The notes under the pieces: model-generated | Databases searched by the model: none | Told to the model about the DNA's origin: nothing | The model's input: the letters and a program-made list of their open reading frames with translations, nothing else | Made by a program: the position numbers and the translations under genes | Assembly (NCBI GenBank): GCA_002270565.1 | Contig: NQMI01000102.1 | Span: forward strand, 1 to 64,000 | Direction: 5' to 3' | DNA from: Stenocarpella maydis | Taxonomy: Eukaryota; Ascomycota; Sordariomycetes; Diaporthales; Diaporthaceae | Length of the DNA stretch: 64,000 nt | Shown: positions 34,233 through 46,714 of the stretch, in pieces | How positions within the stretch are numbered: the stretch's first letter is position 1 | Layout of the letters: each line of letters starts with the position of its first letter

Positions 34233-35350
34233 ACTGCAATGCAATGGATTGCCTTTGTGGTCCGTCAAGCGAGGAGGACTTGGGCAATATTGATTCCTAT
34301 GCAGGCAGGCTAATTAAAAGCTTTGATACTGAAGACTAAATATTTTCAAATGGAAATCGTCTGCATAGGGACCCTAATAGCGACCTTACGACAACCGTAC
34401 GATTCTCTTAGCCTGTCATGCAACCATGGATTTGAACTTTTGATTTGCAACCTTTGAAATCCAGACTCAAGTCATTCCTCGACATGCAGGGCCTCGTTCG
34501 GCGCGGCTTGTAAACCCCACTTGTGTGCTTAGAGAAAAGAGCAAATCGGGGATCTAGATCAACCTTATACAGAGATGTCCGCGGAAGTCTGCCGGTTCCG
34601 TCCGGAGGCATGGCTCGGCTCTTACTGCTTATGTGCTTGCTTACTGATTCAAGGGAGGGCCCCAGAACTAAGTTAGTCTGTATCAAAGAGGAAACCTCCG
34701 AGATCTCACGTAAGCTGAAGCTGCATGAAAGCTGCAGGAACAATGGTGTGTTGAATTATGCATCTGTCGACCCCTAGATGCATGCACAGGAGATGGAGGG
34801 TAAAAAGAACTGTCGCTAGTCTACCTGCTAGAATAAATTCAAGGATGGCATCCAGCCAGTACGTTGACAACGTGGGGAGCCATGGTTTCTGATGAGCACT
34901 TGGCGGTACGCCTTCGGGGTCATATCTGGATTGCGAACCAGCCGCTCTTCTCTATAGGTATTGAATTTGCTGCAGCGTGAAATAAAAGCCTTCCTAGAAG
35001 ACAACCTTCCAGAGAAAGAAGTAATGGCAAAATCTCATGGCAGGCATAATCATACAACGTGGATGCTGCCTGATTTGACAGATCTTCCAGCATCAATACT
35101 CGACACTTCACAGCAAATGCATATTGTTCTTATGATGCGCAATCTGTATAATTATGAATATTACAAAAGTCTATGGATAAATCTAAAGTCAAAGTACTGG
35201 CAGTGGCTGGTTGGTCGTTAATATCTGGCATATACCTATGTGTGCTTTGTGTTCAGGCCTTGCATGCTAGCCTGGATACACAATAGATGATACTCCTCCC
35301 CCTTTCCCTGAAGCACGAGTGTCCCTGCGGGAGGGTCAAGGTCAAGCTTC
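34233..35350. promoter_or_regulatory. P450 upstream region
   Basis: 1.1 kb between the P450 start and the MFS stop. Open frames at 34523-34777 and 34961-35221 have no recognisable domains. The P450 promoter must be here; no specific operator could be identified. Confidence 0.4.
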
Positions 35351-37353
35351 TTAAGACGGTGTCTCTGACTCTTTCTCTGTGTCCGCCGGCTTCTCTGTTC
35401 CCTTGATATTACGACGCTCAATGGCTACAGCGCCGATGATACTGATGCAGCAGAGTGCCAGTGGCAGCTTCCACGAGTTCACAATTGCATCATTGAGTGC
35501 CTCGAGCACGGCGATCTTGTCCTTTCCCTCCAAGCCTTTGGTGAGCGAGGTAACACCTTCCGTTAGAACTGAGCCCCCGTCGACACCGGGGACTCCGGTA
35601 TTGCTCAAGTTTATGGCCAGCCTGTTGGCAAAGAGCGTTTGGGCTACGGCGGTAAAAATAGCGCTGCACAAGGACCAGAACGGGTTAGTTTATTTATACC
35701 AAGGTCGAGAGAGGTAAAAGAATCTCTCACCCTGCAAATGTCTGCGTAAACATCACCATTCCGGAGCCTATTGGGATGTCCTCGAGAGGGAGCACGCTCT
35801 GCGCAACCATGACCGGGGTTTGAGCACAGAGACCCATGCCCAGGCCGTAGATGACCTGGTACCCGATCCATTCTCCAGTCGACGTACTGATTGAGAACGT
35901 GGTGAATAGGCCGGCTCCAACGGCAGTGAAAACAGAGGAGAATATGAGGAAAGGCCAAATGTATCCAACCACGCCGATAAGAATACCACCGGCCAGTGAC
36001 GAGATTGTGTTCGCAATGACCAGCGGAAGGGTGTCGACTCCAGACTCGAATGGAGTCCGCTCGAGTGAGCCTTGGAACCAGCTGCGCACAAATTGTCAGT
36101 TTAGATGGACTTGAATAACGTAGATGTCTTTCGAGCTCACATGGGAATGTAGTAGAGTAGCAAGAACGAGGCGCCACTCGTGCAGAAACAAAAGAGCACA
36201 GCCCCGGCAACGCTCCGTTGTGCGAAGACTCGAGCAGGGAGCATACTCTTGTCCCCTTGCCAAATCTCAAGGGCGATGAAAGCAATGCCAAGCAAGGCAA
36301 AGAGGACGAGTAGAGCAATGATACGCCCCGAGTTCCACGCATATACGGTTCCTCCCCATTGTAGAGCGAGCAGGAGACAGACAATGCTGGGAGCGAGTGC
36401 GAGCAGGCCGAGCAGATCAAAGGTCTCGAGGAAGTCTTTCCAGGAGGTAAATTTGTCTGAGTGACGTTTTGGGGTGCGGACGAAGAGCAGAAATATGGCG
36501 TAGCTGAAAGCACCAATCGGGAGGTTGAGGTAGAACTGGACACGGGCATCGAATCAGCAAAGAACGTGACGCAGACGTACGCGTCGTGTTGAAGATATTA
36601 CTTACATTCCACCGCCACGTGACATGCTCGGTGAAGGCACCGCCAATGAGCGGACCTGTGGCGTACCCAATCCCCATGGTTCCTCCTACAAGCCCCATGA
36701 AAAGAGGCTGCTTGGCAGGAGGGGCGATATAAGGCACCAACGAGAAGGTGCCGACCAGCAAGCCAGAGCAGCCAATGCCAGCCAAGGCACGGCCGACGAT
36801 GAGTGCAGGCGAATTAGGAGCAGCACCACACACGGCTGAACCAACAAGGAAGAAAAACATGGCAACGCTGTAGTTGTACTTGATGGGGTAGCGGGTGTAC
36901 AGCCGGCCATAAAGGAGTTGTGTGATGGCGGTCGTCATGAAGTAAACACTGCTGTACCAGCCCACATCCTTGAGAGAGTCGAACTCATCGGTGATGACGG
37001 GGACAGCTGTCGCAAGGACGGTGCTGTCCTTTCGGCGGAGAAGAAGACACAAGAGTCAGAATAGCCCTGGAACATTGATCGCTACACATGAGTGATCATC
37101 AAGATGGGTAGGGTCTTACGAGGGTGATGACATAGATGATAAGACAGAGAGCCAAAGCGATCAGGGAAAAGTTGACCGTGCTGGGGTACACAATCTCTGG
37201 AGTTCCGTCTTGGGCACCGTCTTGGGCTCCTGCGGCAGTGCCGTCCACGGAACCTGGGGTGGGTGTAGCACCACTCGAGGGCTTGTTCTCATTGCCCTCG
37301 AGACTGAAAGTTGCACCTTCATCCCACGCCCCTTTCTCGTCAACGGTTGACAT
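35351..37353 (-). CDS. MFS multidrug/toxin efflux transporter, DHA2 (14-TM) type
   Basis: Five exons on the minus strand: 37353-37120, 37028-36606, 36535-36141, 36081-35731 and 35663-35351. GT-AG introns of 91, 70, 59 and 67 bp join to 571 aa, the usual DHA2 length. An acidic, Gly/Thr/Pro-rich cytosolic N-tail (residues 1-65) leads into TM1, with the LDSTVLATAVPVITDEF signature split across intron 1. The YGRLYTRYPIKYN loop (motif A-like), GTFSLVPYI and the GPLIGGAFTEHVTWRWN antiporter motif C follow, and then the WRW/FYLNLPIG junction typical of drug:H+ antiporters. Such pumps export cluster products at the plasma membrane. It is divergently transcribed from the PKS across a 0.9-kb shared promoter, strong support for cluster membership. 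Confidence 0.9.
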
Positions 37354-37384
37354 GGTGAATGTGTCTAGTGTCGTCTGGGGGCGG

Positions 37385-37393
37385 TCGAAACGA
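37385..37393. promoter_or_regulatory. candidate Zn2Cys6 half-site pair TCG-N3-CGA near exporter start
   Basis: TCGAAACGA, 32 bp upstream of the exporter ATG. Inverted TCG/CGA half-sites fit a binuclear zinc-cluster dimer, but spacing differs from the AflR consensus and the motif is short enough to occur by chance. Confidence 0.2.
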
Positions 37394-38121
37394 CTTGGTG
37401 GAGGGAGGCGAGGGAGGCCAAGTGACTGCCACCAAAAACCGAAACCAATTGCCAGCTGTGTTGGCGTGAAGGTGTAAGAACCAGGAGCAAGCAAGCAAGA
37501 ACGTAGCGAGGTGGAATCGACAGCACCGGGGTCCTTGGCATGTGCAGGATCACTAGACAGAAAGCTATGGTTTAGCGCAAACGCAACTTGGGACTTTATT
37601 CTGATAGATTCCGATGGGAAGACGGATTTGTAATTTTCCAGATTACAAATTCGGGAATATACAGAAAGATGAAGCAACATTCTCTGTGAGACACGCATTT
37701 GTGTGCTTTAGTCTGATTGGAGCGAGAACATACCCTGCTCTCACCAGCATGAGGCTTGTCCTTTGTCATCAGCAGCCGGGACCCTTCCAACGGGTGGAGA
37801 CCTGGTTAACAATCAAGGGGATTTCCAACCAATGGGACTTGAAACCCACCTTCTTCCGAGCAGTGGACCTGCACCAACAGACATCCCAAATAGGAAACTT
37901 CCGAGACTGATGCCATGACTGAGCAGTCGAGTGAACGGCGCGGAACCGACATGGGCATGCTATTGCATAGTATTCTGCTGCGAGGTGGTTACATGGTCAT
38001 GTTCCGACCTGACGTTGCCGCTTTGGGATAGCCAAAATTCGAAGAGCCGCTGAGGCTCTGTGTCCCAAAGCGTACTGCCGCCATAGAACTTCACGAACTG
38101 GGACATAGACAGTGAGGCTAC

Positions 38122-38130
38122 TCGGTACGA
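38122..38130. promoter_or_regulatory. candidate Zn2Cys6 half-site pair TCG-N3-CGA upstream of PKS
   Basis: TCGGTACGA, about 135 bp upstream of the PKS ATG, the same half-sites and spacing as at 37385. The repeat occurrence on both sides of the divergent promoter is the only support. Confidence 0.2.
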
Positions 38131-38265
38131 GGCAAAGGCTGGACGTTATTAATTCGAAGGCAAGGGCACTTGAAAGTGACTCCATAGCCAATGTAGTACG
38201 CAGCGACTAGGCACCCCGTCGAGTCGTCAAGTCAATCCACCTTGGCATACCCTTGCAAACGAGCC

Positions 38266-41200
38266 ATGGCAGTGCATTCTGAACCACCCACGGCTGCATT
38301 TACAGGACCTGACCCTCGTAACGGCAGCACTGTGAATCAGCAAAATGGGGATACCCCCAACAAAACTTGCCACAGCCCTTCTGCCCCAATAGCAATCATC
38401 GGAATTAGTTGCCGGTTTGGCGGAGATGCAACCAGCCCGTCCAAACTATGGGATCTCTGCGCATCTGCCAGAGATGCGTGGTCGCCAATTCCTAGCGAGA
38501 GGTTTGATGGCAAAGCCCTGTATAATGGAGACAAGGAGAGGATAGGCCGCGTATGTTCATCCATGTTACCACAGCCCTGGGTCTACTGAGCAAGTTCACT
38601 TGGGCTGTCTACTTACACGGCCTGTCTTTAGAATCATGCCAAAGGCGGATATTTCATGCAGCAGGATGTTGCTGTCTTTGATGCCGGCTTCTTCAACCTC
38701 TCAGCGGATGTTGCCAGTGTAAGTCGAGCTTCACTAAACCCTCTTACAGGGGAAGCAAATCCTCCAAGAGGCGTTGCCTGACAGTTTTCCAGGCCATGGA
38801 TCCGCAGTTGAGACTCCTGCTCGAGACAGTCTATGAAGCGACAGAAGATGGTTTGTTCCCAATTGGTGTTCTCCCCCAGATTTTGAACCAGTCGCTAAAG
38901 TACACATAGCCGGTTTACCCTTAGACAAGCTCGCAGGGACAAGGACGTCCGTGTACACGGGTGTCTACGGGAAAGACTACCATGATCTCTTGACAAGAGA
39001 CCCGGAGCAGTTCCCACCCTCATTTCTCACCGGCAATGGCACGGCGGTGTTATCAAATCGAGTATCTCACTTTTTTGACTTGCATGGAACCAGCCTGTCT
39101 ATTGATACGGGCTGTTCTGCAGGACTTGTAGCTTTACATCAGGCATGCCAAGATATCAGGTCCGGAGAGTCTGAAATGTCGGTGGTGGGGGCCACAAATA
39201 CCATCCTGAATCCGGATTTGTTCATTATCATGTCCACTCTCGGGTAAGCACCAACTTCGATCTGGGTATTTGAGATGACCTGGCAACGCTGACTGTGCGT
39301 CAAAATTAGTCTCATCGGCACCGACGGTAAATGTTATGCATGGGATACCAGGGCCGAAGGCTACGGCCGTGGTGAAGGCGTCGCAGCCCTGCTCCTGAAA
39401 CCTCTTGATGCCGCGCTGCGAGACGGCGACAACATCCACGCAGTCATCCGAGAGACCGGTAGTAACCAGGACGGCAAGACGACAACCATCACATCACCAT
39501 CTTTGGAGTCACAGGTGGACCTCATCGAAGACTGCTACAGACGTGCGGGATTGGACATCTCGGAAACCGGTTACGTGGAAGCCCATATGACCGGCACTAT
39601 GACGGGAGACGCTGTGGAAGCGGAAGCGCTAGCAAGGACTTTCGGTAAGAGTCGAAAGGCCGGCGATCCCGTACTCGTTGGGTCTGTGAAGACAAACATT
39701 GGCCACACTGAGCCAGTGAGTGGTCTGGCGGCGGTGATCAAAGCCATCTATACACTGAAGACGGGGCTGGTGGCGCCGAATCTGAATTATAAGGAGACCA
39801 ATCCTAACATCCCGCTGAAAGATTGGAACCTGGAGGTAAGTCAAACTTCAATGAGGCAGAAGTCAACCGGTAGCTGATAGTAGGCTTGTGCAGGTTCCGA
39901 CGTCTCTTACGCCCTGGCCGACGGACAAGCCCCTTCGCGCTTCTATCAACAATTTTGGATATGGAGGCACCAATGCCCACGTAATTCTGGAAAACATAGA
40001 GAACTTCAGGGGGTTGATTGGTCATTCCAACGGAGTCCATCAACATGAAAACGGACAAGTACTCATTGCTGAACCCGAGTCCCGCGTGTATGTCCTAAGC
40101 GCAAAGGACTCCGCTGCAACGCGAGAGATAGCAAGCGAGACAGCGGCCTACATTCGAAGAACTATCGCAAGTGGTTCGGCTCCGTCGCCTGCTGATCTGG
40201 CGTATACCCTGGCGCAACGGAAGACTTTGTTTCCCTGGATAGTTGCAGTCAGAGCCGACAGTCTGACCGAGCTGGCCGATCAGCTGGAAAGCAAGGCCCT
40301 TGAAGTCAACCATACAATAAAGCGCCCGAGACTCGGGTTCGTTTTCAACGGCCAAGGCGCCCAGTGGCACGCAATGGGCCGGGAGCTTATCAACGCATAC
40401 CCGGTGTTCGGCTCCTCTATTCGGAAAGCTGATGAGATCCTGAGGAACTTCGGCGCGAAGTGGTCACTGCAAGGTACGTAGTTATACCGACATGAGATCC
40501 GAAAATCGAAAACTTACTGACGCACGGATGTCAGAGGAGTTGGGACGTGATCCAAAGTCCACCCGCGTCAGTGAAGTGAACATTAGCCAACCTATTAGCG
40601 TCGCACTCCAACTGTGTCTGGTCGACCTCTTGGAATCATGGAATGTCAGACCTTCAGCTGTAACAAGCCACTCGAGCGGCGAGATCGCTGCTGCATACGC
40701 CGTGGGGCTCTTGACGTTCAAAGAGGCACTAGGAGTTGTCTACTACCGGGGAGAACTCGCACTCAAACACCAGAAGCTCTCAAGTGTCCAAGGCGGGATG
40801 CTGGCGGCTGGTATCGGCCCTGACGAAGCTGAGAAGTACATAGCTGACACGAAGGCCGGTCGCGTTGTAGTTGCATGTGTCAACAGCCCCAGCAGTGTCA
40901 CCCTGTCCGGCGATTTAGCCGGCATTGATGAGGTATTGGCATTGCTGGAGGAAAACGGGTTGTTTGCCAGGAAGCTCAAGGTTCCCCTGGCTTATCATTC
41001 TCATCACATGGCCTCCATGGCGCAAGATTACACCGAGTCACTACAGAAAATTCTTTGCAGTCCTAGATCTGGTTGGAACGGGGTTACCTTCACATCACCT
41101 GTGACAGGGGACATTCTTGTGGATGCAGAGTCCCTTAGCCCCGAGCACTGGGTTCGCAACCTGACGAGCCGCGTACTCTTCAGCCAGGCCTTCGAGAAGA

Positions 41201-44200
41201 TGGTCTTCGGTACAAACGGTTTGGAAGGCACCAGCTTAGGCTCCAACATCGACGTGGTCGTGGAAGTCGGTGCTCACAGCACTCTGTCAGGGCCTATCCG
41301 ACAGATTCTTGGAGAGAGGAAACTGCCTTATGTCTCCTGTCTGAAAAGACCGTCCAATGCCGTTCATACCATGCAAGATTTGGCCGGCAAGCTGATCAGT
41401 CATGGGTACCCGGTGCTTTCGAATGCCGTCAACTTCCCCCTTTGCAACGCGAGGCCTACTTTCGTCAATGACCTCCCGACGTACCGCTGGAACCACACCA
41501 CTCGGTACTGGTGGGAGCCAAGACTCAACAAAGAAATCAGATACAAGCCATATCCACCCCACGAGCTTTTGGGTACGTCACTCGCCGGGGCGAACGGGCT
41601 GGTTCATACATGGCGCAATATCTTGCGCCTGTCTGATATTCCCTGGTTGGTTGATCACCAGCTTGAGTCTAACGTCGTCTTGCCTGGCGCTTCGTACGTC
41701 GCAATGGCTATAGAGGCAGTCCGCCTCGTGACAGACGCAACAGAGGACAGCATCACCGGTTACCGTCTCAAGGAGGTCGACATAAGGAACGCCCTTATAG
41801 TTCCCGAGTCGTCCACAGGTGTCGAGGTGCAACTCAGCTTGAGGCCTTACCGAAAGGGAGATGACGAGTACAGAGGCTATTTCGAGTTCGAAGTATCCTC
41901 GCTGGGTGCGCGCGATGAGTGGATCCTTAACTGCACAGGCTATGTGTTTGCTGAGGTGACCTCCGCGGACAATGGGAACTCTACACGGAAGGAGACTCCT
42001 CCACAAGTCCCACGAGACGACGTTTTCTTCGCAAAGGACACAGATGTCAGGCACATCGAAGTAGAGGCTATTTTCAGCGGCCTCCGTGACATGGGCTTCT
42101 ACCATGGGCCTATGTTCCAAAATCTGGTCGATAGCCGTACGGCATCAGGAAGGGCAATAACGAATTTGTCTATCGCCGAGGTCGCCACGGCTTCTGATGG
42201 TTACGTACTCCACCCTACGACTCTGGACTCAATTATCCAAGCTACATACAGTGGCCTTCCTGAAGGGACACGGGAGAAGAGCATGGTCATTCCAAGATCC
42301 ATACAGGAACTCTACGTCCCTAAGGGGGTCAACAGGCTCAGTGGCGAGAAGCTGCGGGCGTTTACTGAGCTCTTGGGGTCTAGCCGGCGAGGCTTCACGT
42401 CTTCAGCCACCGTGGTCAACCCCGATGGACCAAAATCGGATTCTGTACTGAGAATCGACGGATTCTTCGGCCAGGCCGTCCCGAAAAGCGATCTACCAGA
42501 ACTGGAGCAGCAACCAGCACAAATCTGTTCCACCAGCACATGGAAGACGGATATCCTCCACAGAATCCCTGACTCCGTGCGAGAGCCGATGGAGATCACT
42601 CTGAAAGACAGCGAGCGGGACTTCGAGAAGAAGCTTATTCGTGCCTCTTACATCTTCATTCACGACGCAGTTGCACAGCTTACAGGGAAGAGTCCCGAGA
42701 GCTGGGAATGGCACCACAAGATCTTCTACGATTGGATGAAGAAGATAGTCGACCTTGGCAACCGTGGGGAGTTAGGTCCCAACAGTAATAGATGGGCCAA
42801 GACTACCAAGGGCATGAAGCAGAAGCTCGTAGACGAGCTCTGCGCTGGTGATGCATCGGGCCAGTTGGTCGCCCGGGTCGGCCAGAATCTTGCGAGCATC
42901 GTCAGCGGGGATATCACGCCTCTGGAACTGATGATGGAGGGCAATCTCCTGAACCAGTACTACATGGACCTTCCTCGCCTCAAGAACCGAACATACAAAC
43001 ATCTAGCTACGGTCTCAGAGCTTTACGCTGCCAACATCCCCGGGGCTAAAATCCTGGAGATCGGAGCTGGCACTGGAGGCGCAACGAAGGTCGTACTCGA
43101 AGCGTTCAGTGCTGGTGGTAGCGGGTCAGCCGTTGGCCACTACACATTCACTGATGTGTCAAGTGGGTTCTTTGAGGCAGCCAAGAAGAAATTCCACCAG
43201 TGGAGAAGCCTGATGGATTTCAAGAAGCTCGACATCGAAACAGACCCGCTCACGCAGTCCTTCGAAGCTGGTCAATACGACATCATTGTGGCATCAATGG
43301 TTCTCCATGCTACGAAGAGCTTGAACAGGACAATGTCAAATGTCCGGAAACTCCTCAGACCAGGAGGGAAACTTGTTCTCGTCGAGGCTACCCAGGACAG
43401 CCTCGACAGCCAGCTTATATTTGGAACCCTCCCGGGTTGGTGGCTGAGTGAGGAACCGGATCGAAATATGAGTCCCAACGCGCCTCTCGGGACATGGGTC
43501 AGTGTTCTCAAGGACACCAGCTATAGTGGTGTCGACTTCGAGATAGGAGACTGTGATGATCCCAGCCTCCAGTCAACTAGTATTATTATTGCCACGGCAA
43601 CCCAGAGCACGTCTTACCCGTCGCAAATCTCCATTGTGGACGCTGGGTCGGCCCCAGGGCCGTGGTTGGAAGAGCTTAGACACAAGATCCAGGCACAGAC
43701 TGGTGTTTTGCCAATCATCGAAGACTTAACTCAAGCAGTGGTTTCTGATGATAAGGTTTGCGTGCTGACACTCGACTTGGGCAAGCCCTTCTTGGCTGAG
43801 ATTGACGAGTCCTCGTTCACCAAGCTCCGAGACATCCTTGCTGGCAGCCGTGGCGTCCTATGGCTAACTAGGAGTGATGCTTCGGATGTCTCCGAACCAC
43901 AATACGAACTATCGACAGGCCTTCTCAGGACTCTGAGGCAAGAAGACTCGACGAAGCGATATATTCGGCTAGGCCTTGATGAGGCTCCAGAAGCGTGGAC
44001 CGGCAGCCAGATTGAGAACATTGTGCGGATTTTCCAGTCGGGTTTCGACTACAACACAGACATGTCCAACATTGATTTCGAGTATCTTGTGAGGGATGGG
44101 ATTCTTCACGTACCTAGGGTATACCCAAATCCAGAACAGGATGCCTCGATTCACGACAGCGAGGCCGGCCCCACACCAGCATTACAGCCCTTCCGACCGC

Positions 44201-46527
44201 TGGAACAAGACCTTGTATGGGATCCGGAGCTCCCGAATGGAACTACGTTCATCGAAAGGTTGGCCACCGAAGACCTTGCCGAAGGAAGTGTAGAGGTCTT
44301 TTCAAAAGCCCTGGGCATCAGTCACCGCGATGTGCTGGCAGCCTCAGACCAAGGCCATGACGGACACGACTTTGCCGGAGTCATTTCCAGGATCAGCCCA
44401 TCAACAGGCGATCAGAGCGGCCTCAAACTCGGTGATCGAGTCTGCGGTATAGCAAGTGGGCGCTTTTCAACCAGGGGTCGCGCGCCAACGACTACCGTTG
44501 TCAAGATCCCTGACGCCATGACCTGGGAAGAAGCAGCGGCCTATCCTACGGCCTTTACCACGGCGTACCAGGCACTGCTTAAGATAGCCAGGCTCCAAAC
44601 CGGCGAGAGGGTCCTAATCACTGATGCAGCGGCTAGCAGTATTGGTCGGGCGGCGGTCACACTCGCAAAAGCTGCTGGGGCAGAGGTGTTTGCGACATAC
44701 GGAGCCGAGGCCGAGCAAGACCTGTTGGTTAACAACCACGGGATCGATAAAAGCCGCCTGTTTGGGCATTTCGACGCGGACTTCCTGGCGGCCGTCAAGT
44801 CACAGACACAGGGAGCGGGCTTTTCCGTGGTTCTTCGATCCCTGACTGACTCTCCGTTCAAGAGTGTGGCGGGTTCCACTGCCAGGTTTGGAAGGTTTGT
44901 CGACGTCCGCCTGTCCGACGCCGATTCCAGCGATCGTGTCAACACAAGCTACCTGGCCAATGGGGCTTCATATTCCAGATTCCAAGCCTCGCAGTTTCTG
45001 GGACGCAAGGACGAATTTGTGCACGAGGCTCTCGTGGAGAGCATGCGAATCTTCCAAAGCTCGGACATATCTCACCCTTGGAGCATAGACAGCCTTCCTT
45101 TGCCAGACATTGGCAAGGCATTGAAACAGAGTGTGGAGAAGCCTCACAGGCAGATCGTCATGAATATTCAGGAAGGAGGCGAAATCAATGTGAGTTGCAG
45201 TATTATGGTTCCCGTTGTCCGTTTGGACGTGTTTTCTAATGTCATTGCGCAGGTAATTCCCCGACCATTCAACTTGGATGACCCAGATTCGTCTTACATG
45301 ATTGTGGGCGGGCTGGGTGGGATTGGCCGAGCTGTGGTCTCGTGGTTATTTGAGAAAGGCGCGAAGAACATCATTGTCACATCGCGGAAGGCGGAGTCGT
45401 ACCCATCCGCCCCTGAACTCTCACGTCTTGCGGCGGCTGCTGGCTGCCGGCTCCTCCTCCGGAACTACGACACGACTCAGGAGGCTGAACTTGTCGCCCT
45501 TATCAACGAGGCTTCAAAGGACCTGCCACCCATCCGTGGTGTGATCAACGCGGCAATGGTTCTCGATGTATGTTACCACAATTCTAGGCCACTCCAGGCT
45601 GATTCTCCCTAAAGAATTCACGTAAAGAACGCTAACATAGTACAGGATACCGTTGTGGAACGCATGACCTTCACACAATGGCGCCGTGCCGTCTCGGCCA
45701 AGGTGTCCACGACCCTGAATCTGCACAACCACCTCCCCGACCTGTCCTTCTTCATTATGCTCTCCTCGGTGACGGGGATAACTGGCTCCGTGTCTCAAGC
45801 CAATTATGCAGTTGGAAACACCTTCCAGGATGCCTTTGCCCGCTACAGAACCAAACATGGACAGCCCGCTGTGGCACTCGACCTCAGCGCCGTCGCCTCC
45901 GCCGGCTTTGTGGCCGAGGCGGGCGAGGCCGCCCGCTCGCACATCGAGAGGCTCGGGTCTGTCACCGTGGAGATAGAAGCCGTGCTCAAGCTCGTCGAGG
46001 CCGCAATCCGGGACCCTCTGCGTAAATCTGCCGACGAGAGTCAGGTCATCGTGGGTCTTGCTCCGTGGGATAGCCTCGCCGACGGTGCGGCTACCAGGAG
46101 GGACCGGCGGTTCGGTACCCTGCGGTTGGGCGTGTCGCGGGATGCTTCTGGTGGAGAGGGCGATGGCGCGGCCGATTCAGGGGCTGGGAGCAAGTCGAGC
46201 GCAGCCGCGATCCAGAAGAGCCTCGGTGACATTGGATCCCTAACGAGGGGCAAAGCAGAATCGGTCATAGCGGATGCCACAGCGGATAAGCTGGCAGGTA
46301 TTTTCAACGTTCCAGAGTCGAATATCGACCATTCACTGCCGTTGTCGCAGTACGGAGTCGACTCGCTGGTGGCGGTGGACTTGCGGAACTGGCTGAGTGC
46401 TGCGGTGAAGGCCAAGGTTTCCATCTTTGAGATCCTCCATAATGCGTCGCTGACGGAATTCGCCGGTCTGGTTGTGACCAAAAGTGAGATGCTGAAGGGG
46501 GTTGTGGAGGAAGTGGCAAGCAAATAA
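38266..46527 (+). CDS. highly reducing type I polyketide synthase (KS-MAT-DH-CMeT-ER-KR-ACP)
   Basis: Nine exons (38266-38550, 38632-38718, 38793-38850, 38910-39243, 39310-39835, 39894-40473, 40535-45189, 45253-45567, 45646-46527) join in frame to about 2573 aa. KS: Cys212 in DTGCSAG, His347 in EAHMTGT, His387 in KTNIGH. MAT: GQGAQW at 583 and Ser670 in SHSSGE. DH: His998 in a [12 protein letters not shown] motif and Asp1188 in [10 protein letters not shown]. CMeT: intact SAM motif [10 protein letters not shown] near 1463. ER: about 1880-2175, with poor nucleotide-binding motif (DAAASSIG where GGVG is usual) and LRSL for LNSL, so probably inactive. KR: GGLGGIG near 2194 and Ser/Tyr2334 in [12 protein letters not shown]: Ser2520 in GVDSLVAV. 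No thioesterase or reductase release domain, as usual for this class. It makes a reduced, C-methylated chain by iterative malonyl-CoA condensation. The start is the first ATG in frame; an upstream in-frame TTG was ignored. Confidence 0.92.
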
Positions 46528-46714
46528 GGGCCATGATCAGTGACTTCTGAGGCATCAATTGATTGCACCTGGTCTAACAGACACCAACTACCACGCTGAG
46601 GACTAAGGAGGCCATTGGGAAGATAGGAGCAAATAGCAAAGCAGATAGATACCTCTGAAACATGCGTTGTGTTTGCAGGGAGGCAAGTTCTAAAAAGCTC
46701 TTATATCAGTTAGT
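46528..46714. terminator. convergent 3' region of PKS and regulator genes
   Basis: Only 187 bp separate the two stop codons, so both 3' UTRs and polyadenylation sites must lie or overlap here. No canonical AATAAA is evident; fungal signals are degenerate. Confidence 0.4.

Larger units (their letters stand above)
37354..38265. promoter_or_regulatory. divergent promoter shared by exporter and PKS
   Basis: About 0.9 kb between the start codons of the exporter (minus) and PKS (plus). Two TCG-N3-CGA inverted motifs lie at 37385-37393 and 38122-38130. The AflR class binds TCG-N5-CGA in aspergilli, so these resemble but do not match the known spacing. Open frames in this stretch have no domains. 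Confidence 0.55.

Noticed and set aside
35644..36549. 301-aa minus-strand open frame overlapping the exporter
   Set aside because: Out of frame with the transporter exons, crosses their introns and has no domain; a shadow of the MFS gene.
45190..45252. Reading the 63-bp segment as coding within the PKS
   Set aside because: It is in frame and could be translated, but has a good GTGAGT donor and GCGCAG acceptor, and interrupts the ER-KR linker just before the KR start; treated as an intron.
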